Under the pieces are notes generated by a model that was not told where the DNA came from, did no database searches, and was given only the letters and a program-made list of their open reading frames with translations. Made by a program: the position numbers and the translations under genes. A stretch of DNA of 64,000 bases from Labia minor (Eukaryota > Arthropoda > Insecta > Dermaptera > Spongiphoridae): assembly GCA_963082975.1 (NCBI GenBank), contig OY720346.1, positions 74,020,767-74,084,766 of the forward strand, in the 5' to 3' direction. Of this stretch, positions 1 to 10,968 are shown in pieces (the stretch's first letter is position 1; the number at the start of each line of letters is the position of its first letter).

Positions 1-407
1 TAATGTATCGCCCATAATAAATTAATATCAATTTATTAGACTGATTTTATTTTTCTCGTTTCAACATTTCATCTATCTTTTTATTTTTTTATTTTTTTGT
101 AAATGTATTTTCTCTCTCTCTCTTTCACAGATCAACGCATATCCGATTAATTTATTAACCAGAGAGGAAAGGACTTCTTTGATTTAAGAATAATTATTTA
201 AATTTAATTTTAGATTATTATTTTTTTTTATGAATTATATATAATTTATATATTTATATTATAGTATTATAATAACAGTTGGCTGAATAAGACTAAATTA
301 ATATCATGTTTAAGATTTTTTAAAAACAATTATTATATATTTATTTTGATTATTAAAGTAAATTAAGAAAAATCAATTTTTTGATAAAAAAAAAATTACT
401 TAATTTT
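1..407. other. AT-rich spacer, no gene seen
   Basis: Mostly A/T with a (CT)n run near 111-124. I see no coding sequence or repeat family here. Confidence 0.6.
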
Positions 408-1010
408 TACTATCTAGCCAGAATTAGTATTGCGATCACGAAAATTTTCGATGTCGAGATTTTGAAGTTTTTATACGTTTTGAAGGTCCCTGAGTCATTT
501 TCACTAAGGTTGAGAAAAAATATCTGTGTGTATATGTGTGTATGTAGGTAAGATTACTCAAAAACGGTTTGAGCTAGAATAATGAAATTTGGTACATGGG
601 CATTATTCAAAATTCGTAGTTTTCTATCAACTTTTGAGAAATGTAGCTCATTCGGAAGAGAACCATTACCTACCACGTTTTCATTTTTTTCCCTCTAAAC
701 TGTCCGTAAAAATAAAGATATATGTTTGATAGTTTTTCACATGATTAAAAATTGTATAAAACTGCTATATATAGAATTTAAGCTCGATTGAATTGCTAAA
801 AGTACCAGAATTAATTTTTTAACACTGCAAATCACGCGCCAACACGTGACGTGGTCCCATCAACAAAGAGTCAAACACGCGCTGGTTTAATAAATATTAT
901 ATATTAATTTTAATTTATAATTTATAATTAATTAAATTTAATTTAAATATAATATATGTTATTTAATCCAATTCAAATTGCGAGATAGTCGAGTGGAGAC
1001 ACTCCAGCTT
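408..1010 (+). mobile_element. Family A HINE-like element, copy A1
   Basis: This is a near-complete copy. It has the 5' start ACTATCTAGCC (degenerate here) after a T-run, then GCGATCACGAAAATTTTCG and a TG-rich stretch near 525-545. A block near 826-890 contains CACGTGACGTGG. The 3' end is GCGAGATAGT followed by the hairpin GAGTGGAGACACTC and CAGC. The 5' and 3' GCGAGATAGT motifs are inverted with respect to each other. No coding capacity is seen. It could be another class of non-autonomous DNA element. Confidence 0.8.
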
Positions 1011-1289
1011 ATTTAAAACTTAAATAATAAAAATATATAAATAGAAAAAAATATAAGATATTTGTAATAGAAATATTAATTATTAGTATTATATGTAATA
1101 ATTAAATAGAATATTATTTATTAGTTAAAGGATTATTTATTTTATAAAAACATTGAAATAACGTTAATGTTGTACACTATTTAAGATTTATGATAATTAT
1201 TATAAAATTTTTGATAGTTAGTAAAATATTTATTATTTATATTCTATTTAGAAAAAACAAAAACGAAATTTTAATGTGGATAAAAACGT

Positions 1290-1720
1290 TGATTGGTAGA
1301 AATTGGATCAATTGGTGGAAATTTGGCATGGTTAGAAATGTGGAGACCGTCTCCGTTTTTGACGATTGCTACAGCCCGCCATTTATTATTTATAGGGTGG
1401 CCAATAATAAATCACACTCACACATCTCACTCTGAATAGACTCAGCAGGCCAGACATAAATTAAGCCGATGTGTGTATGTGGTAGGAGGAATATGAAGAA
1501 GCTTAAATTCATCCGGCGTGACATCCGCGCGGTTGGCGCTCGCCCGCCGCCTTACAAAAACAATACCGGCTTATAATTAGATTGAAGGCGGCATCCCAGG
1601 CCAAATCATTTACTCATTTAAATTGTGAACGCAATTATTATCCAACCAATTATCATCAAGGGTGGCGAAAGACAAGGGAGATAGAAGCGAATTGTGTCAT
1701 GTCAATTTCTAACAGGTGAT
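1290..1720. other. Single-copy GC-richer island 1
   Basis: Balanced composition with several CpGs (around CGGCGTGACATCCGCGCGG at about 1516) and a GGCCAATAATAAATCA stretch near 1398. No plausible long frame and no match to the repeat families of this window. Candidate non-coding conserved sequence. Confidence 0.4.
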
Positions 1721-2030
1721 CCTTGTGCTTGTTTTTTTTTTCATTCTCTCCATCCCCTCTTTTTTAATACATTTTTTAATAAAGAAGGTTGAATACTATT
1801 TTATTAAAATTCAAATCAAATCAAATAATTCCTCCGCATTATTAACCAAAATAAATAAATAAATAAAATAAGTTAACAATTGAGTAAAGACAGATCCGCC
1901 TTGAGTTTATGCAACCCAAACATTCAGATATGAAAATGTAATTATATAAATTTTAGGAGTAAATTTATTCATGTGCTCATCAATGTTGTTTCATGTTTTT
2001 TTTTTTTTGAGCTGAGAAATTTATATAAAT
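1721..2030. other. AT-rich spacer
   Basis: T-runs and AAATA repeats; no gene or recognised repeat. Confidence 0.5.
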
Positions 2031-2345
2031 CAGCGGTCGGGGAATCGAGGTAAATTACCCCAAATTGGGTAAAAATTAAATTTTTTGTAGGTAAAAATGA
2101 AACTTTTTTGTGAGTAAAAAGTATATATTTTTTATTTGCTATTTTATAAACCTGTTAGTATTTTTACAAATTAAATTTTTAGTTATTGTTTTCTTTACAA
2201 AATTATCATGGGGGGGGGGGGGGGCTATAATAGGAAAGATGTTAAAAAGAGGCGATTTCGTTTGTTTTTTTGCTCACCATGGTGTAATATCAACTTACAC
2301 AAAAATATTTGGGGGGAAATGATTAAAAAAGTTTCCCGACCGCTG
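2031..2345. mobile_element. hAT MITE, CAGCGGTC family, copy 1
   Basis: Starts CAGCGGTCGGGGAATC and ends TTTCCCGACCGCTG, a terminal inverted repeat. It is flanked by a perfect 8-bp duplication ATATAAAT (2023-2030 and 2346-2353), the hAT signature. The interior contains a poly-G run at about 2211-2224 and no transposase. Related copies lie at 9969, 19880 and 50725. Confidence 0.9.
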
Positions 2346-2353
2346 ATATAAAT

Positions 2354-3030
2354 AATATAATCACATTACATATAATTTAAATAGAATAAGTTAATTAGTC
2401 TAAGAAAAAAAACTAAAAGAATAAAACATAATATAATAAAAAGTTACCGGAAAATATCAATATTTATTTAAGTATAATAAAATGGATAGAAGTTAAATTA
2501 AATCACGTATATTTATAAATTTATCGGAATTTTTTTTTTTTTATATAATAAAATAATAATAAAAAATTTGTTGAAGTTATTAAATAAAATTATGTATAAA
2601 AATAGTGATTAAGCATTAATCAATATTATAAATAATCAGTGATTGCGTCAGTGTTACTTTCCTTATTCGCTTAACCCCACCCCTCCCTCCCTCCTACTCT
2701 TATTCATTGCAATCCATCTCTATGGTTATTACTATTTACAGGAATCATTAAATAAGAGACGTACGTTTCCGTTTCAATTTGATGTTTTTTTTTTTATATT
2801 TTTTTTTTTTTTTGTTTTTATGAATATTTGTCGAGGTTGGGTTGACCCAAACACACCCCATGAGTCAATAGGAGGCGATAAAGCCCTTGGCCGTTTACTT
2901 AAAGGACAATCGAAATTGAGACCCTAAGATTTTTTTGTGCCTTAAATCTATCTAGAAAACCTGACACGTTGGTTTGCTTCGACTTTTCTAATAATTTTTA
3001 AGAATTAAATAATTAAAAGGGAAAAAAAAT
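2354..3030. other. AT-rich spacer with a mixed-composition island
   Basis: 2354-2640 is AT-rich. 2640-2960 is more complex, with a CCCCACCCCTCCCTCCCTCC pyrimidine stretch and the segment GGTTGGGTTGACCCAAACAC near 2834. An open frame here (about 2643-2927) starts at TTG, encodes low-complexity Phe runs and looks spurious. Confidence 0.4.
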
Positions 3031-3632
3031 CTGGAGTATCTCCACTCGACTATCTCGCAAATTTGAATTGAATTAAATAACATATATTATATTTAAATTA
3101 AATTTAATTAATTAATTAAAAATTAAAATTTAAAACCTTTAACTTCATTTTTAAGTCCAATTTTAAAAATTAATTCGCACGTTTGGCTTTTTGTTGATGA
3201 CACCACCTCACGTGCTGGCGAGTGATTGGCAGTCAACGTGTTAAAAATTTTAAAAATTAATTCTGGTACTTTCAGTGATTCAATCAAGCTGAAATTCTAT
3301 ATATAGCAGTTTTATATAATTTTAAATCATGTGATAAACTATCAAACATATATCTTTAATTTTACTGTCAGTTTAAGAGGGAAAAAAAAATGAAAACATG
3401 GTAGGTAATGAATGAATTTCTCAAAAGTTGATAGAAAAATACGAATTTTTAATAATGACCGTGTACCATATTTCATGATTCTAGCTTAAACCTTTTTTTC
3501 TTAATCTTGTCTACATACACACACAAAGAAAAACATTTTTCTCAACTTCAGTAAAAATGCCTCAGGAGCCTTCAAAAAGTATAAAAACATCAAAATATCG
3601 ACATCGAAAATTTCTTCTCTGACGAGATAGTA
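3031..3632 (-). mobile_element. Family A HINE-like element, copy A2
   Basis: Minus-oriented copy. The + strand begins CTGGAGTATCTCCACTCGAC (3' hairpin side) and ends CTCTGACGAGATAGTAAAAA. It includes the CACGTGCTGGCGAG block near 3209. It sits between an A-run on the left and TAAAAA on the right, consistent with insertion in a T-tract on the element's sense strand. Confidence 0.8.
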
Positions 3633-4383
3633 AAAAGAGCAGAAATATATGTATATATATATAAATAAAAAAAGAATTATGAAAAATATTAAATATATAA
3701 AAAAAAAGTTACAAATTTTATTATATGAAACATTTAAGAAATTGAATGGCATGTATTAAAGCAATTACATTCCTTGTCCACCTCCTCCTCCTTTTATCTC
3801 CATCAATCATTAGACCCATTTATACGTTATCATTTTCTGCAAATCTATGATGTGATTGAATTATCAACAAGAATTTGTACGCTAAAATATGTTAATCATA
3901 TTAAATCCACATCACGATCTTAATATAACCCTGATCGAGGCATAAATAACCAAGTAGCATAAGAATAGATGATTATGTATTGTTATATTATGAGTCATGC
4001 ATCAGAGAGAGAAATTTATACTGAAGTGGGGATATGAAGAATGATTAGGAGAGAGGGAGAGAGAAATAGGAAAGATATTATTAAGATTGTTCTGGTAAAA
4101 ATAATAGAAGAAAAAGACCAAATATTTGGATAAATATAAATTTCGCCATCATTTCAATTAATTCTATTTTTACATATTGTACATTAGGATAATGAGTATG
4201 TATTAAAAGGAACCTATTATTCAGATCGTTAAAAATTTTATTGAGTTGTATGTCTATAAAAATGATAAAAGCCATGAAAATAATATATTCAAATCAAGAT
4301 GAGTTTTTTTTTTAATATTTATTTATATATTAATTGAAAATATTAGACAGGATTTTTTTTTTATAATTCTAGAAGGTCTAAAC
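3633..4383. other. AT-rich spacer
   Basis: Contains a (TCC)n run at about 3777-3792 and a GAGA-rich stretch near 4045-4065. No credible coding sequence. Confidence 0.5.
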
Positions 4384-4594
4384 CAGAGGTGGGGGAAAAG
4401 CCGGCCCTTTTGCTTATTTCATTCGGCCCGTTGAAAAAGTTTGGCTCTTATTTTCGATTTTTCGTTCAATATGGCTCTAAAAAAAAGGTAAATGGTGTTT
4501 TCGAAATATGGTCACCCTAGGTATAGTCCTCCGGCCCGGGAGACATTTTGAAAATATCATTTTGGCCCGCGCTTATAGTATTTGCCCACCCCTT
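4384..4594. mobile_element. hAT MITE with 8-bp duplication GTCTAAAC
   Basis: Begins CAGAGGTGGGGGAAAAGCC and ends TTTGCCCACCCCTT, imperfect terminal inverted repeats. GTCTAAAC occurs at 4376-4383 and again at 4595-4602. The GGCCCG-containing subterminal sequence is also inverted (CCGGCCC / GGCCCGCG). No coding capacity. Confidence 0.82.
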
Positions 4595-4806
4595 GTCTAA
4601 ACATTCAATTTGATATATTATCTACCTTTTTCTAGAGAATGATAAGGGTGGTTCTTACTAAATTTGATAAAACATAAATTTATCAATATTCAATCCATGT
4701 TTTATTAGGATTACCAAATTTTATTAAAAATGAATTTCATATTCATAAAAATGAAGGGCTTTGTTGATAGATATATAAAAAAAAAAGAAAAAAAAAAAGA
4801 AATAAA

Positions 4807-5304
4807 TGAGCTGTGGCCAGGCACCGACGCATGATTTGAAATAAATTAATTTTCAATCAACATTATATATAAATATATATAAAGTATAGAAAAAAAATAT
4901 TTAAATAAACTTGAATTAAAATGACTAAATTATATTATCTGGGTTTTATTTTTAGTTTAATTACTCAATTATTAATTACTATTATATTTTAAATGAAAAA
5001 TTTCCGATAATGAATATATAATTAATACTTTGGAAACTACCACTTTCCGAATATACACCAAAAGTTGATGAATTGATGCTACTGATTCTTTAAGTAAATA
5101 CTCCAAATTTTATCAAAATCCGTTAAGCCCTTCAAGCAATACACGTCTTTTCGGACACATAATGGACAGACGGACGGACAGACATTATGCTATAAAATAT
5201 TTTTTTTCTGTTAACAAAATACATGATTCGTGGAGTTATGTAAAAATCTCCACGTGTGAAATTTGGTGTGAAAACAATATCTTCACTTCCTTCGTCGGTC
5301 GGTA
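4807..5304 (-). mobile_element. Family B HINE-like element, copy B1, in the intron 3' of the ARID3 exon
   Basis: The + strand starts GAGCTGTGGCCAGGCACCGA (3' hairpin side of the element) and ends CGTCGGTCGGTAAAAA. It contains the GACAGACGGACGGACAGAC block near 5167. Inverted ACCGACCGACGA-type motifs sit near both ends. It ends about 90 bp from the ARID3 splice donor, so element and gene share orientation. Confidence 0.78.
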
Positions 5305-5383
5305 AAAATAAAAAACATAATGAAAGATTCTTATCATTGTAATATTCTAATTAATATATTCTAATGAATAAATAATATAATTT

Positions 5384-5393
5384 GAATACTTAC
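5384..5393 (-). other. Splice donor of the ARID3 exon
   Basis: On the minus strand the coding sequence ACACA is followed at once by GTAAGTATTC, a near-perfect 5' splice site. It leaves a phase-2 codon (CA) to be completed by G or A in the next exon, as expected for the conserved glutamine at this position. Confidence 0.9.
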
Positions 5394-5577
5394 TGTGTTC
5401 GTAGTGTGAAAGCTGCTGATGTGATACTACTTGGCAAATGCAGTCCTTTAATTATTTCTTGCCATAATTTTTTATTAATAACATCAACAAGACCTCCTCG
5501 TGCGATAACTAAATTATATAATTCATATAAATCTAATACCGATTTAGCCATAATAGGTAGGCGATTTATTGGAGTGC
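5394..5577 (-). CDS. retn: Internal exon of ARID3 / dead ringer (retained): core of the ARID DNA-binding domain
   Basis: The minus strand encodes 60 complete codons between split codons. It starts TPINRLPIMAKSVLDLYELY, contains NLVIARGGLVDVINKKLWQE, and ends HLPSSITSAAFTLRT. This is the central part of the ARID/BRIGHT domain of the ARID3 family (fly dead ringer/retained, vertebrate ARID3A), a nuclear factor that binds AT-rich DNA. The segment covers the middle ARID helices and the start of the helix-turn-helix recognition helix (SSITSAAFTLRT). The first two bases (GC) complete a glycine codon and the last two (CA) should start the glutamine before YMKYLYP, so both edges fit family exon logic. 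The acceptor and donor are canonical and there is no stop or frameshift. Codon choice is AT-biased like the surroundings. The N-terminal and C-terminal ARID exons were not found in this window. The dri/retn type is the best match; another ARID3 paralogue is possible. Confidence 0.93.
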
Positions 5578-5606
5578 CTGGAAACAAAACAAAAAAGAAA
5601 AGTAAA
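5578..5606 (-). other. Splice acceptor and polypyrimidine tract of the ARID3 exon
   Basis: Read on the minus strand, a T-rich run (CTTTTCTTTTTTGTTTTG) is followed by TTTCCAG directly before the exon base that completes the glycine codon. This is a textbook 3' splice site and fixes the exon start at 5577. Confidence 0.88.
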
Positions 5607-6567
5607 TATTAGTAAAATTATTCAACTCTTTAAAGATTCTATTTTCTAGACAAATGCCCATTTGTTACACTAATTTATGATCAAATCAACAATGAATACT
5701 AAATAAACGACAGTCAACAAACACAAACAAACAAGAAATAATCTATATTCAAAAAAGGTTGTCATTTTTTTGTTCATCTTTAGAATCTGTGATGAATATT
5801 TTTCATTAATGTCTTTTATATTGCAATTATATTTTCTAAGTTATTTGAAGTCACATATTAAATATAAATTTAAATTTTAATAAAATTTTATCAAAGATTA
5901 ATTTAGTAATTTGGAAATATTTAAGAATCGATTATAAACAAATGAAAATTTTAAAATTTAAATATTAAATTTCTATTTTATTTTTTTTTTAAATTTATAT
6001 CAACATTTTTATTGAAACATTATTTAATTTATTAAAAATTTTATATTTATATGCAAAAAATTTGATTCACATATAAAAAAATATATATGTAGACTTATTT
6101 GTTTAAAAATTATTGATTTTAACTTTTTCAGTCAAATAATTTAAATAAAAAAAAAATAAACAAACTATTTATAATATTCTTTGAAGAATGTTGTATATTC
6201 ATTTTAGTTTAAATTTAATAATATTCATTTTTTTTAATTATTGAAAAATTAATAATAAAATAAATCATTCAATTAAAAATACATAAATTAATTAATAAAT
6301 TAAGAAAAGAGGTGCCCTTTTTAATATTTTATATATATATATCGATTTAAGATTAAATAAAATATTCAATATCGTCTTAATCTAAAAAAGAAAAAAAACA
6401 AGAAATAAATAAAGAGATTCAATTAATTTGAAATAGATATCAAATATTCAAGAATCTAATCAATAAAACGGTAAATAATAGGTTTTAATATGTTTTATTA
6501 AGTATGTTAGTTTTTTATTAGTAAATTAATATTTATTTAAATATCATTGGGAACTAATTGTATAGAT
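5607..6567. other. AT-rich intronic sequence upstream of the ARID3 exon
   Basis: Almost pure A/T with short direct and inverted runs. I see no further exon on the minus strand here. Confidence 0.55.
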
Positions 6568-6754
6568 CAGTGATTCTCAAACAATGTGCCGCGAGATTAT
6601 GACGCTCTTAAACATTTCCGACTATTTTTTCTAAATTTGTTCAATTTGGTTCTAAAACAAGGTACTTTTACACTTATCTTTTTCTTTGTGTGCCGCCAAA
6701 TTTTTAAACCGTTAAAGGTGTGCCGCGGTAAAAATAAAAGGTTTACAATCACTG
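6568..6754. mobile_element. hAT MITE, CAGTGATTCTCAA family, copy 1
   Basis: Begins CAGTGATTCTCAAACAATG and ends GTTTACAATCACTG. The flanks are GTATAGAT (6560-6567) and GTATAGAA (6755-6762), a 7/8 target duplication. Internal GTGCCGCG / CCGCGGTA and TTAAACCGTTAAAG blocks reappear inverted in the element at 51724. Confidence 0.88.
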
Positions 6755-7062
6755 GTATAGAATAACCATGGGAAAAATGTATTTTTAATAAAAATTTAAA
6801 CCAAAATGAATAAATAAAAATTATTATTAATTTTTTTTTATAAAAATTTGAAAAATCTATGATTATTTATTGACAAGTGTTGTCATAATTATATTTAATG
6901 TTTGAAAAGAACGTAATATCTTTATTTATCGTTTTTAATATTTCATTTCAATTGGTGTGAATGGCTTAGGTATAAAAATGGCTAGGCAAATGTGATGAGG
7001 TTCGTTTTTCTAATGATGAGCTAATTTTATCAATTGAGATATAAAAAGATGACAGCTGAAGG

Positions 7063-7372
7063 AACAATAGCCAAAAGGACGATAAATCAAAACTAGGAAA
7101 ACACAAACCAAACACAAACATACCACGAGAGAGGGGGTAGGGTTTGGGAGAGTTAAGAGATTAGAAGGGGAGAGTGGTGAGGGGGGGGATGTGGGGAATG
7201 GGGGAGGGGGAGGGGTTGAAAGGGAGAGACTAAAACATTCACGTTTGCGTGACGATAAGCCAACGGGATAAGGGAATAACAGAAATGTGCTACAATAAAA
7301 TCAACTGAAGAGCAGAAAAAACGTGAATCTACACCAACATCACGAATATTTAACGAAAATCCCACACCATGT
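7063..7372. other. Purine-rich island with G-quadruplex-like tract
   Basis: A G/A strand with runs at about 7181-7215 (eight Gs, then GGGG, GGGGG, GGGGG and GGGG with 1-4 base spacers), then more ordinary single-copy sequence. The runs meet the usual four-tract G4 pattern on the + strand. Confidence 0.6.
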
Positions 7373-7768
7373 ATAAATTCACTAAAGAAAGAGGAAAAAT
7401 GGCTAAAGAAAGAGATTTTTTTTTTCTTAAAAAAAAAAAGGAAAAAAAATTTCCTTCAATAACATGCCGTGTCAATCACGTATTCTCACCTGTAGTTTAA
7501 ATAAGCATTATTTATATTTATGACAAATGACCAATCAGACTGTATATTTATCAACAATTTGATATTGAAAGAATAAATAAATACGATATGTATAAAATAT
7601 ATATTTTCCTTGTAGTATGTATGAATATGATTATTTTTTTAATTTATTCTTCTAATTCTTAATAATATGAATTTATTTTATAATTCCAAATTCATGATTC
7701 ATTTAGTCAATAACATCAATACACATTGTAATCGAGTATTATGATAAACCATGCAGAAAACAATGCAA
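7373..7768. other. AT-rich spacer
   Basis: A/T runs; nothing recognisable. Confidence 0.5.
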
Positions 7769-8003
7769 ATTATACTTCAAATAGACATGGTTATCATGTA
7801 GCAAAAGGAAAAAAAACAGAAAGGTTTCTGCATATACAATGAAATGTCCTTCGTATTCGTTTCCTTTCCATGCATGTTTGGCGCCCACAATTTCATTTTT
7901 AGATATGATTAATTGTAAGGAAATCGTAATGTTTCTGGAGTAATTATTTTCTCCTTTTTAGTGTATTTAAATAAAAGCGTGTTTTTAAAAAGTTTTTTTT
8001 ATA
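7769..8003 (+). repeat. Inverted long-range repeat R, copy 1
   Basis: From TTCAAATAGACATGGTTATC through TACAATGAAATGTCCTTCGT and GATTAATTGTAAGGAAATCG to AAATAAAAGCGTGTTTTTAA. The reverse complement of 28142..28381 follows it almost base for base. Differences are scattered substitutions and a few small indels. No terminal repeats or target duplication seen. Confidence 0.85.
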
Positions 8004-8399
8004 TTGTTTTTTATTTCCTAATTTTTAGTCTTGACAAAAATTTCGCCCGGAATATGATATCAGTTTATAGTGTTAAGAATTAATTAATAATACCTCCGAG
8101 GTCACCTATGACCTTGGATGAACCTGAATATTGCATTGTCATCCGAGTAACATATGTATCTAAAATTTCAGCTCATTCGAACATTGGGAAGCCGATCAAA
8201 TTCACATTGCACGTGACATTGACGCGTGTAAAATAGAATGTTTTCAAATTTATAAATTTATAATATTAATTATTATTTATTTAATATAAAAAGAAGAAGA
8301 CAGAATCCATTTGTTCAAATGAGAAATAGGATTATAAATGTATTAAGGGATGGATATGTTTAATAATTTATCAGAGTTTATGAGAAAATTATGAAAATT
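8004..8399. other. Spacer with a palindromic AGGTCA pair
   Basis: 8090-8230 is of mixed composition. AGGTCA at 8099-8104 and TGACCT at 8109-8114 form a perfect inverted pair with a 4-bp spacer. The rest is AT-rich. Confidence 0.45.
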
Positions 8400-8783
8400 A
8401 ATCAAAACGATTGGAGATCCCGTGGAAAAAGTCGTTTCTTATTGAATGGTTGGTGTTATTGTGATATCCATCAGATGAGTTGATTCAATTAATCTTAGGA
8501 GCGATGACATCTCCGGGCATTAATCTGCTCCACTTGGTTATAAATGGGTTCTGGGTGGGACCTGACTGCATTCCTGATATACCACACCATTTACCCCCTT
8601 GTTCCACCTTCGCGGGTTATTAATTGAGCCCGGGATAGTTTTTATAGATGCCATGAGCTGTGGGTGGACGCCACTCATCCGAGAGATGTTGAGATATCGC
8701 TTGTAATTAGAAGGCGCATCAAATTAACAGAAACAAAAATCGTTTTTTTCCCTCTCTCCTTTCTCTTTCGCCCCCCCCCCCCA
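8400..8783. other. Single-copy island 2
   Basis: Balanced sequence with homeodomain-type cores (CATTAATCTG, TATTAATTGAG) and GGGCATTAATCTGC near 8515, ending in a poly-C run at about 8770-8783. Stops occur in all frames at short spacing. Candidate intronic regulatory island. Confidence 0.4.
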
Positions 8784-8970
8784 ACTCCTCTTCTTCTTCT
8801 TTAGTGTTTGGTTGGATGTTTAAAGCAAATAAATATCAACATACTAAAAAAACAAATTTTAAATCAATTTATAATTAACAAGATTGGATGCCAAAAGGAA
8901 AAAAAAAAGTTGTGAAATAGGAAATTATAAAGATTACAAAATAAGAAAATAATTATTATAGTTGTAGTGG

Positions 8971-9470
8971 TGTTTGATACTTTAGAAAAAATGATTCCTT
9001 ATAAACTATGAATATATATTAGGTTTATTATTTAAAATAAATAAACTACAAAATATATGAGACAATTTCAAATACTTTAGAAGAACATAAATTAAAAAAA
9101 AAATAGTGATAAACATACAGCCTTAAACGTACTTATTAATGCACCGAAAGAAAGAAAAATTTTATTTATAATATTTCGATCGATTTTTCTTTATAAATAA
9201 TATCTATAGTGTGAATTAAGAAAAAAATTTTCGAGATAAATATACAATTTTTGGTAGTATAATAAGATAAATTATATATATAATATATATAAATATAAAT
9301 ATTATATGTATAAATTGATGAGTATATAGTGGTTTTATTTGTACATTGTAGCATAGTTAATTTTTTAATGATTAATAAATTAAAAAAATAATAAAATAAT
9401 TTAAATCTATATAATTCATACTCCTCGTATTTCTTTCTACATTTTATGTAGTGGATAATTCAAATATAAT
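8971..9470 (+). repeat. Family F dispersed repeat, copy F1
   Basis: Matches the reverse complement of 52838..53459 over most of its length, e.g. AAACTACAAAATATATGAGA, AATGCACCGAAAGA and CTCCTCGTATTTCTTTCTAC. The left end is diverged from the GC-rich ends of F2-F4. Class unknown. Confidence 0.7.
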
Positions 9471-9547
9471 GTCATTTCTTCAAAGTGTGAATTGATTATA
9501 ATGAATATAAATTAAAGAAATGATGTGAGAGTAATAGAAAAAAAAAT

Positions 9548-10305
9548 TAGTTGTGGCTAGGTACAGAACCGACCGACGATTTTAAATAAATTAATTTCCA
9601 GCTACCTTTAGCTACATTGAATTTTTATGCCAAATGAAGTAATCAGAGACAGAAATGCATTACCGAGCGAAAAAAATTAAATTAGTAATTTTTAAATTCT
9701 TTATTTCTTTCTCTCTGAATTGTTAGTATTCAATGAGTGTAATTAGAAATATGACATGAAGTAAAAATCGTTTGTGTGTAGAAAGTATAAAAAAATAATT
9801 ATAATGACAATTGGATTATCTTGGTTTGTATTTTTAGTTTAATTACTACTATATTTTAAGTAAAAAATTTCCGAAAATGAACATAAAATTAATAATTTGT
9901 AAACTACCACTTCCAGTTTCTGAATATACTTCAAAAGTTGATGAATTAATGCTACTGATGCATTTAGTCAGAGGTCGAGGAACCCGGGTAAATTACCCCA
10001 AATGGGTTAAAAATGAAACTTTTGTGAGTAAAAAGTATATATTTTTAATTTGCTATTTTATAAACCATGGGGTAATATCAACGTATACAAAAATATTTTG
10101 GGGTAATGATTAAAAAAGTTCCCCAACCGCTGCATTAAATAAATATTCCAAATTTTATCAAAATCCGTTGAGCCGTTCAAGCTGCACACAATGTATAGAC
10201 GGACGGACAGAGGGACAGTAATCATGCTAAAAATATCTTTTACTGTTAATATTCATGTGAAATTTGGTGTGAAAACAATACCTTCCCTTCCGATCGTCTG
10301 TCTGT
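9548..10305 (-). mobile_element. Family B HINE-like element, copy B2, interrupted by a hAT MITE
   Basis: The + strand has TTGTGGCTAGGTACAGAACC then GACCGACGATTTTAAATAAA, the ACTACCACTTCCAG segment and a GACGGACGGACAGAGGGACA block. It ends near TCGTCTGTCTGTAATA. A hAT MITE is inserted at 9969..10132. An extra stretch at about 9600-9760 is absent from other B copies. Confidence 0.72.
9969..10132. mobile_element. hAT MITE, CAGCGGTC family, copy 2, nested in B2
   Basis: CAGAGGTCGAGGAACCCG at the left, AGTTCCCCAACCGCTG at the right. Flanks CATTTAGT and CATTAAAT (6/8). Other B copies read through GATGCATTGAGTAAATA at this point, confirming the insertion site. Confidence 0.82.
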
Positions 10306-10968
10306 AATATATAAATATTAATTACATAAAAATCATAGAGTTTGTTTTCAAGATCAAAAAAAACCTATTAAATAAATATTGCTATTGTAGTACATATATT
10401 AGAATTAGGCAGATGAATCTATAAAACTTTTAAAAATGTACATATATGTTGATTTATAATTAAAAGGTTAAAAATATATATATATTTTCAATATTTTATG
10501 TGTTGGTTATTAAGAAATTAATTTTAACTTTAAAAATCATTAAATGATTAAATTATTTTTTCTTTAAATTAATTACAAGAATAATTAACTTTGTTCTCAT
10601 TATACTTAAATCAAAGAGTATCGTATAAGAAAAATTCCAATCTCATCTCAGAAGATGAATGATTAATAAATAAATTTAATAATAATATATTTATTCATAA
10701 TGTTTGAAAATCATATTAAATGTAAATTAAAATTATGAAGAAAATTTCAGTTAACCGATTACTAATCAATAAATTTCAAAACAAAACCAGTCCTTGCTAT
10801 TTATATATCTATATTTATATTCATGATGTTCATTATTATTCTTCAAGATTATTATCGTTGTTTAATTAACTTTCAACTATTAATAGTATTAATAGCCAAT
10901 TCATACGATATAAATAATATTTTTGATAAATTACATATTACCCAATATAATATCTTAGTAAATAGTTA
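10306..10968. other. AT-rich spacer
   Basis: No gene, structural RNA or repeat family recognised. Confidence 0.5.

Noticed and set aside
408-1010. Family A as a classical TIR transposon
   Set aside because: The inverted motifs are subterminal, outer ends differ, and no constant-length target duplication is visible.
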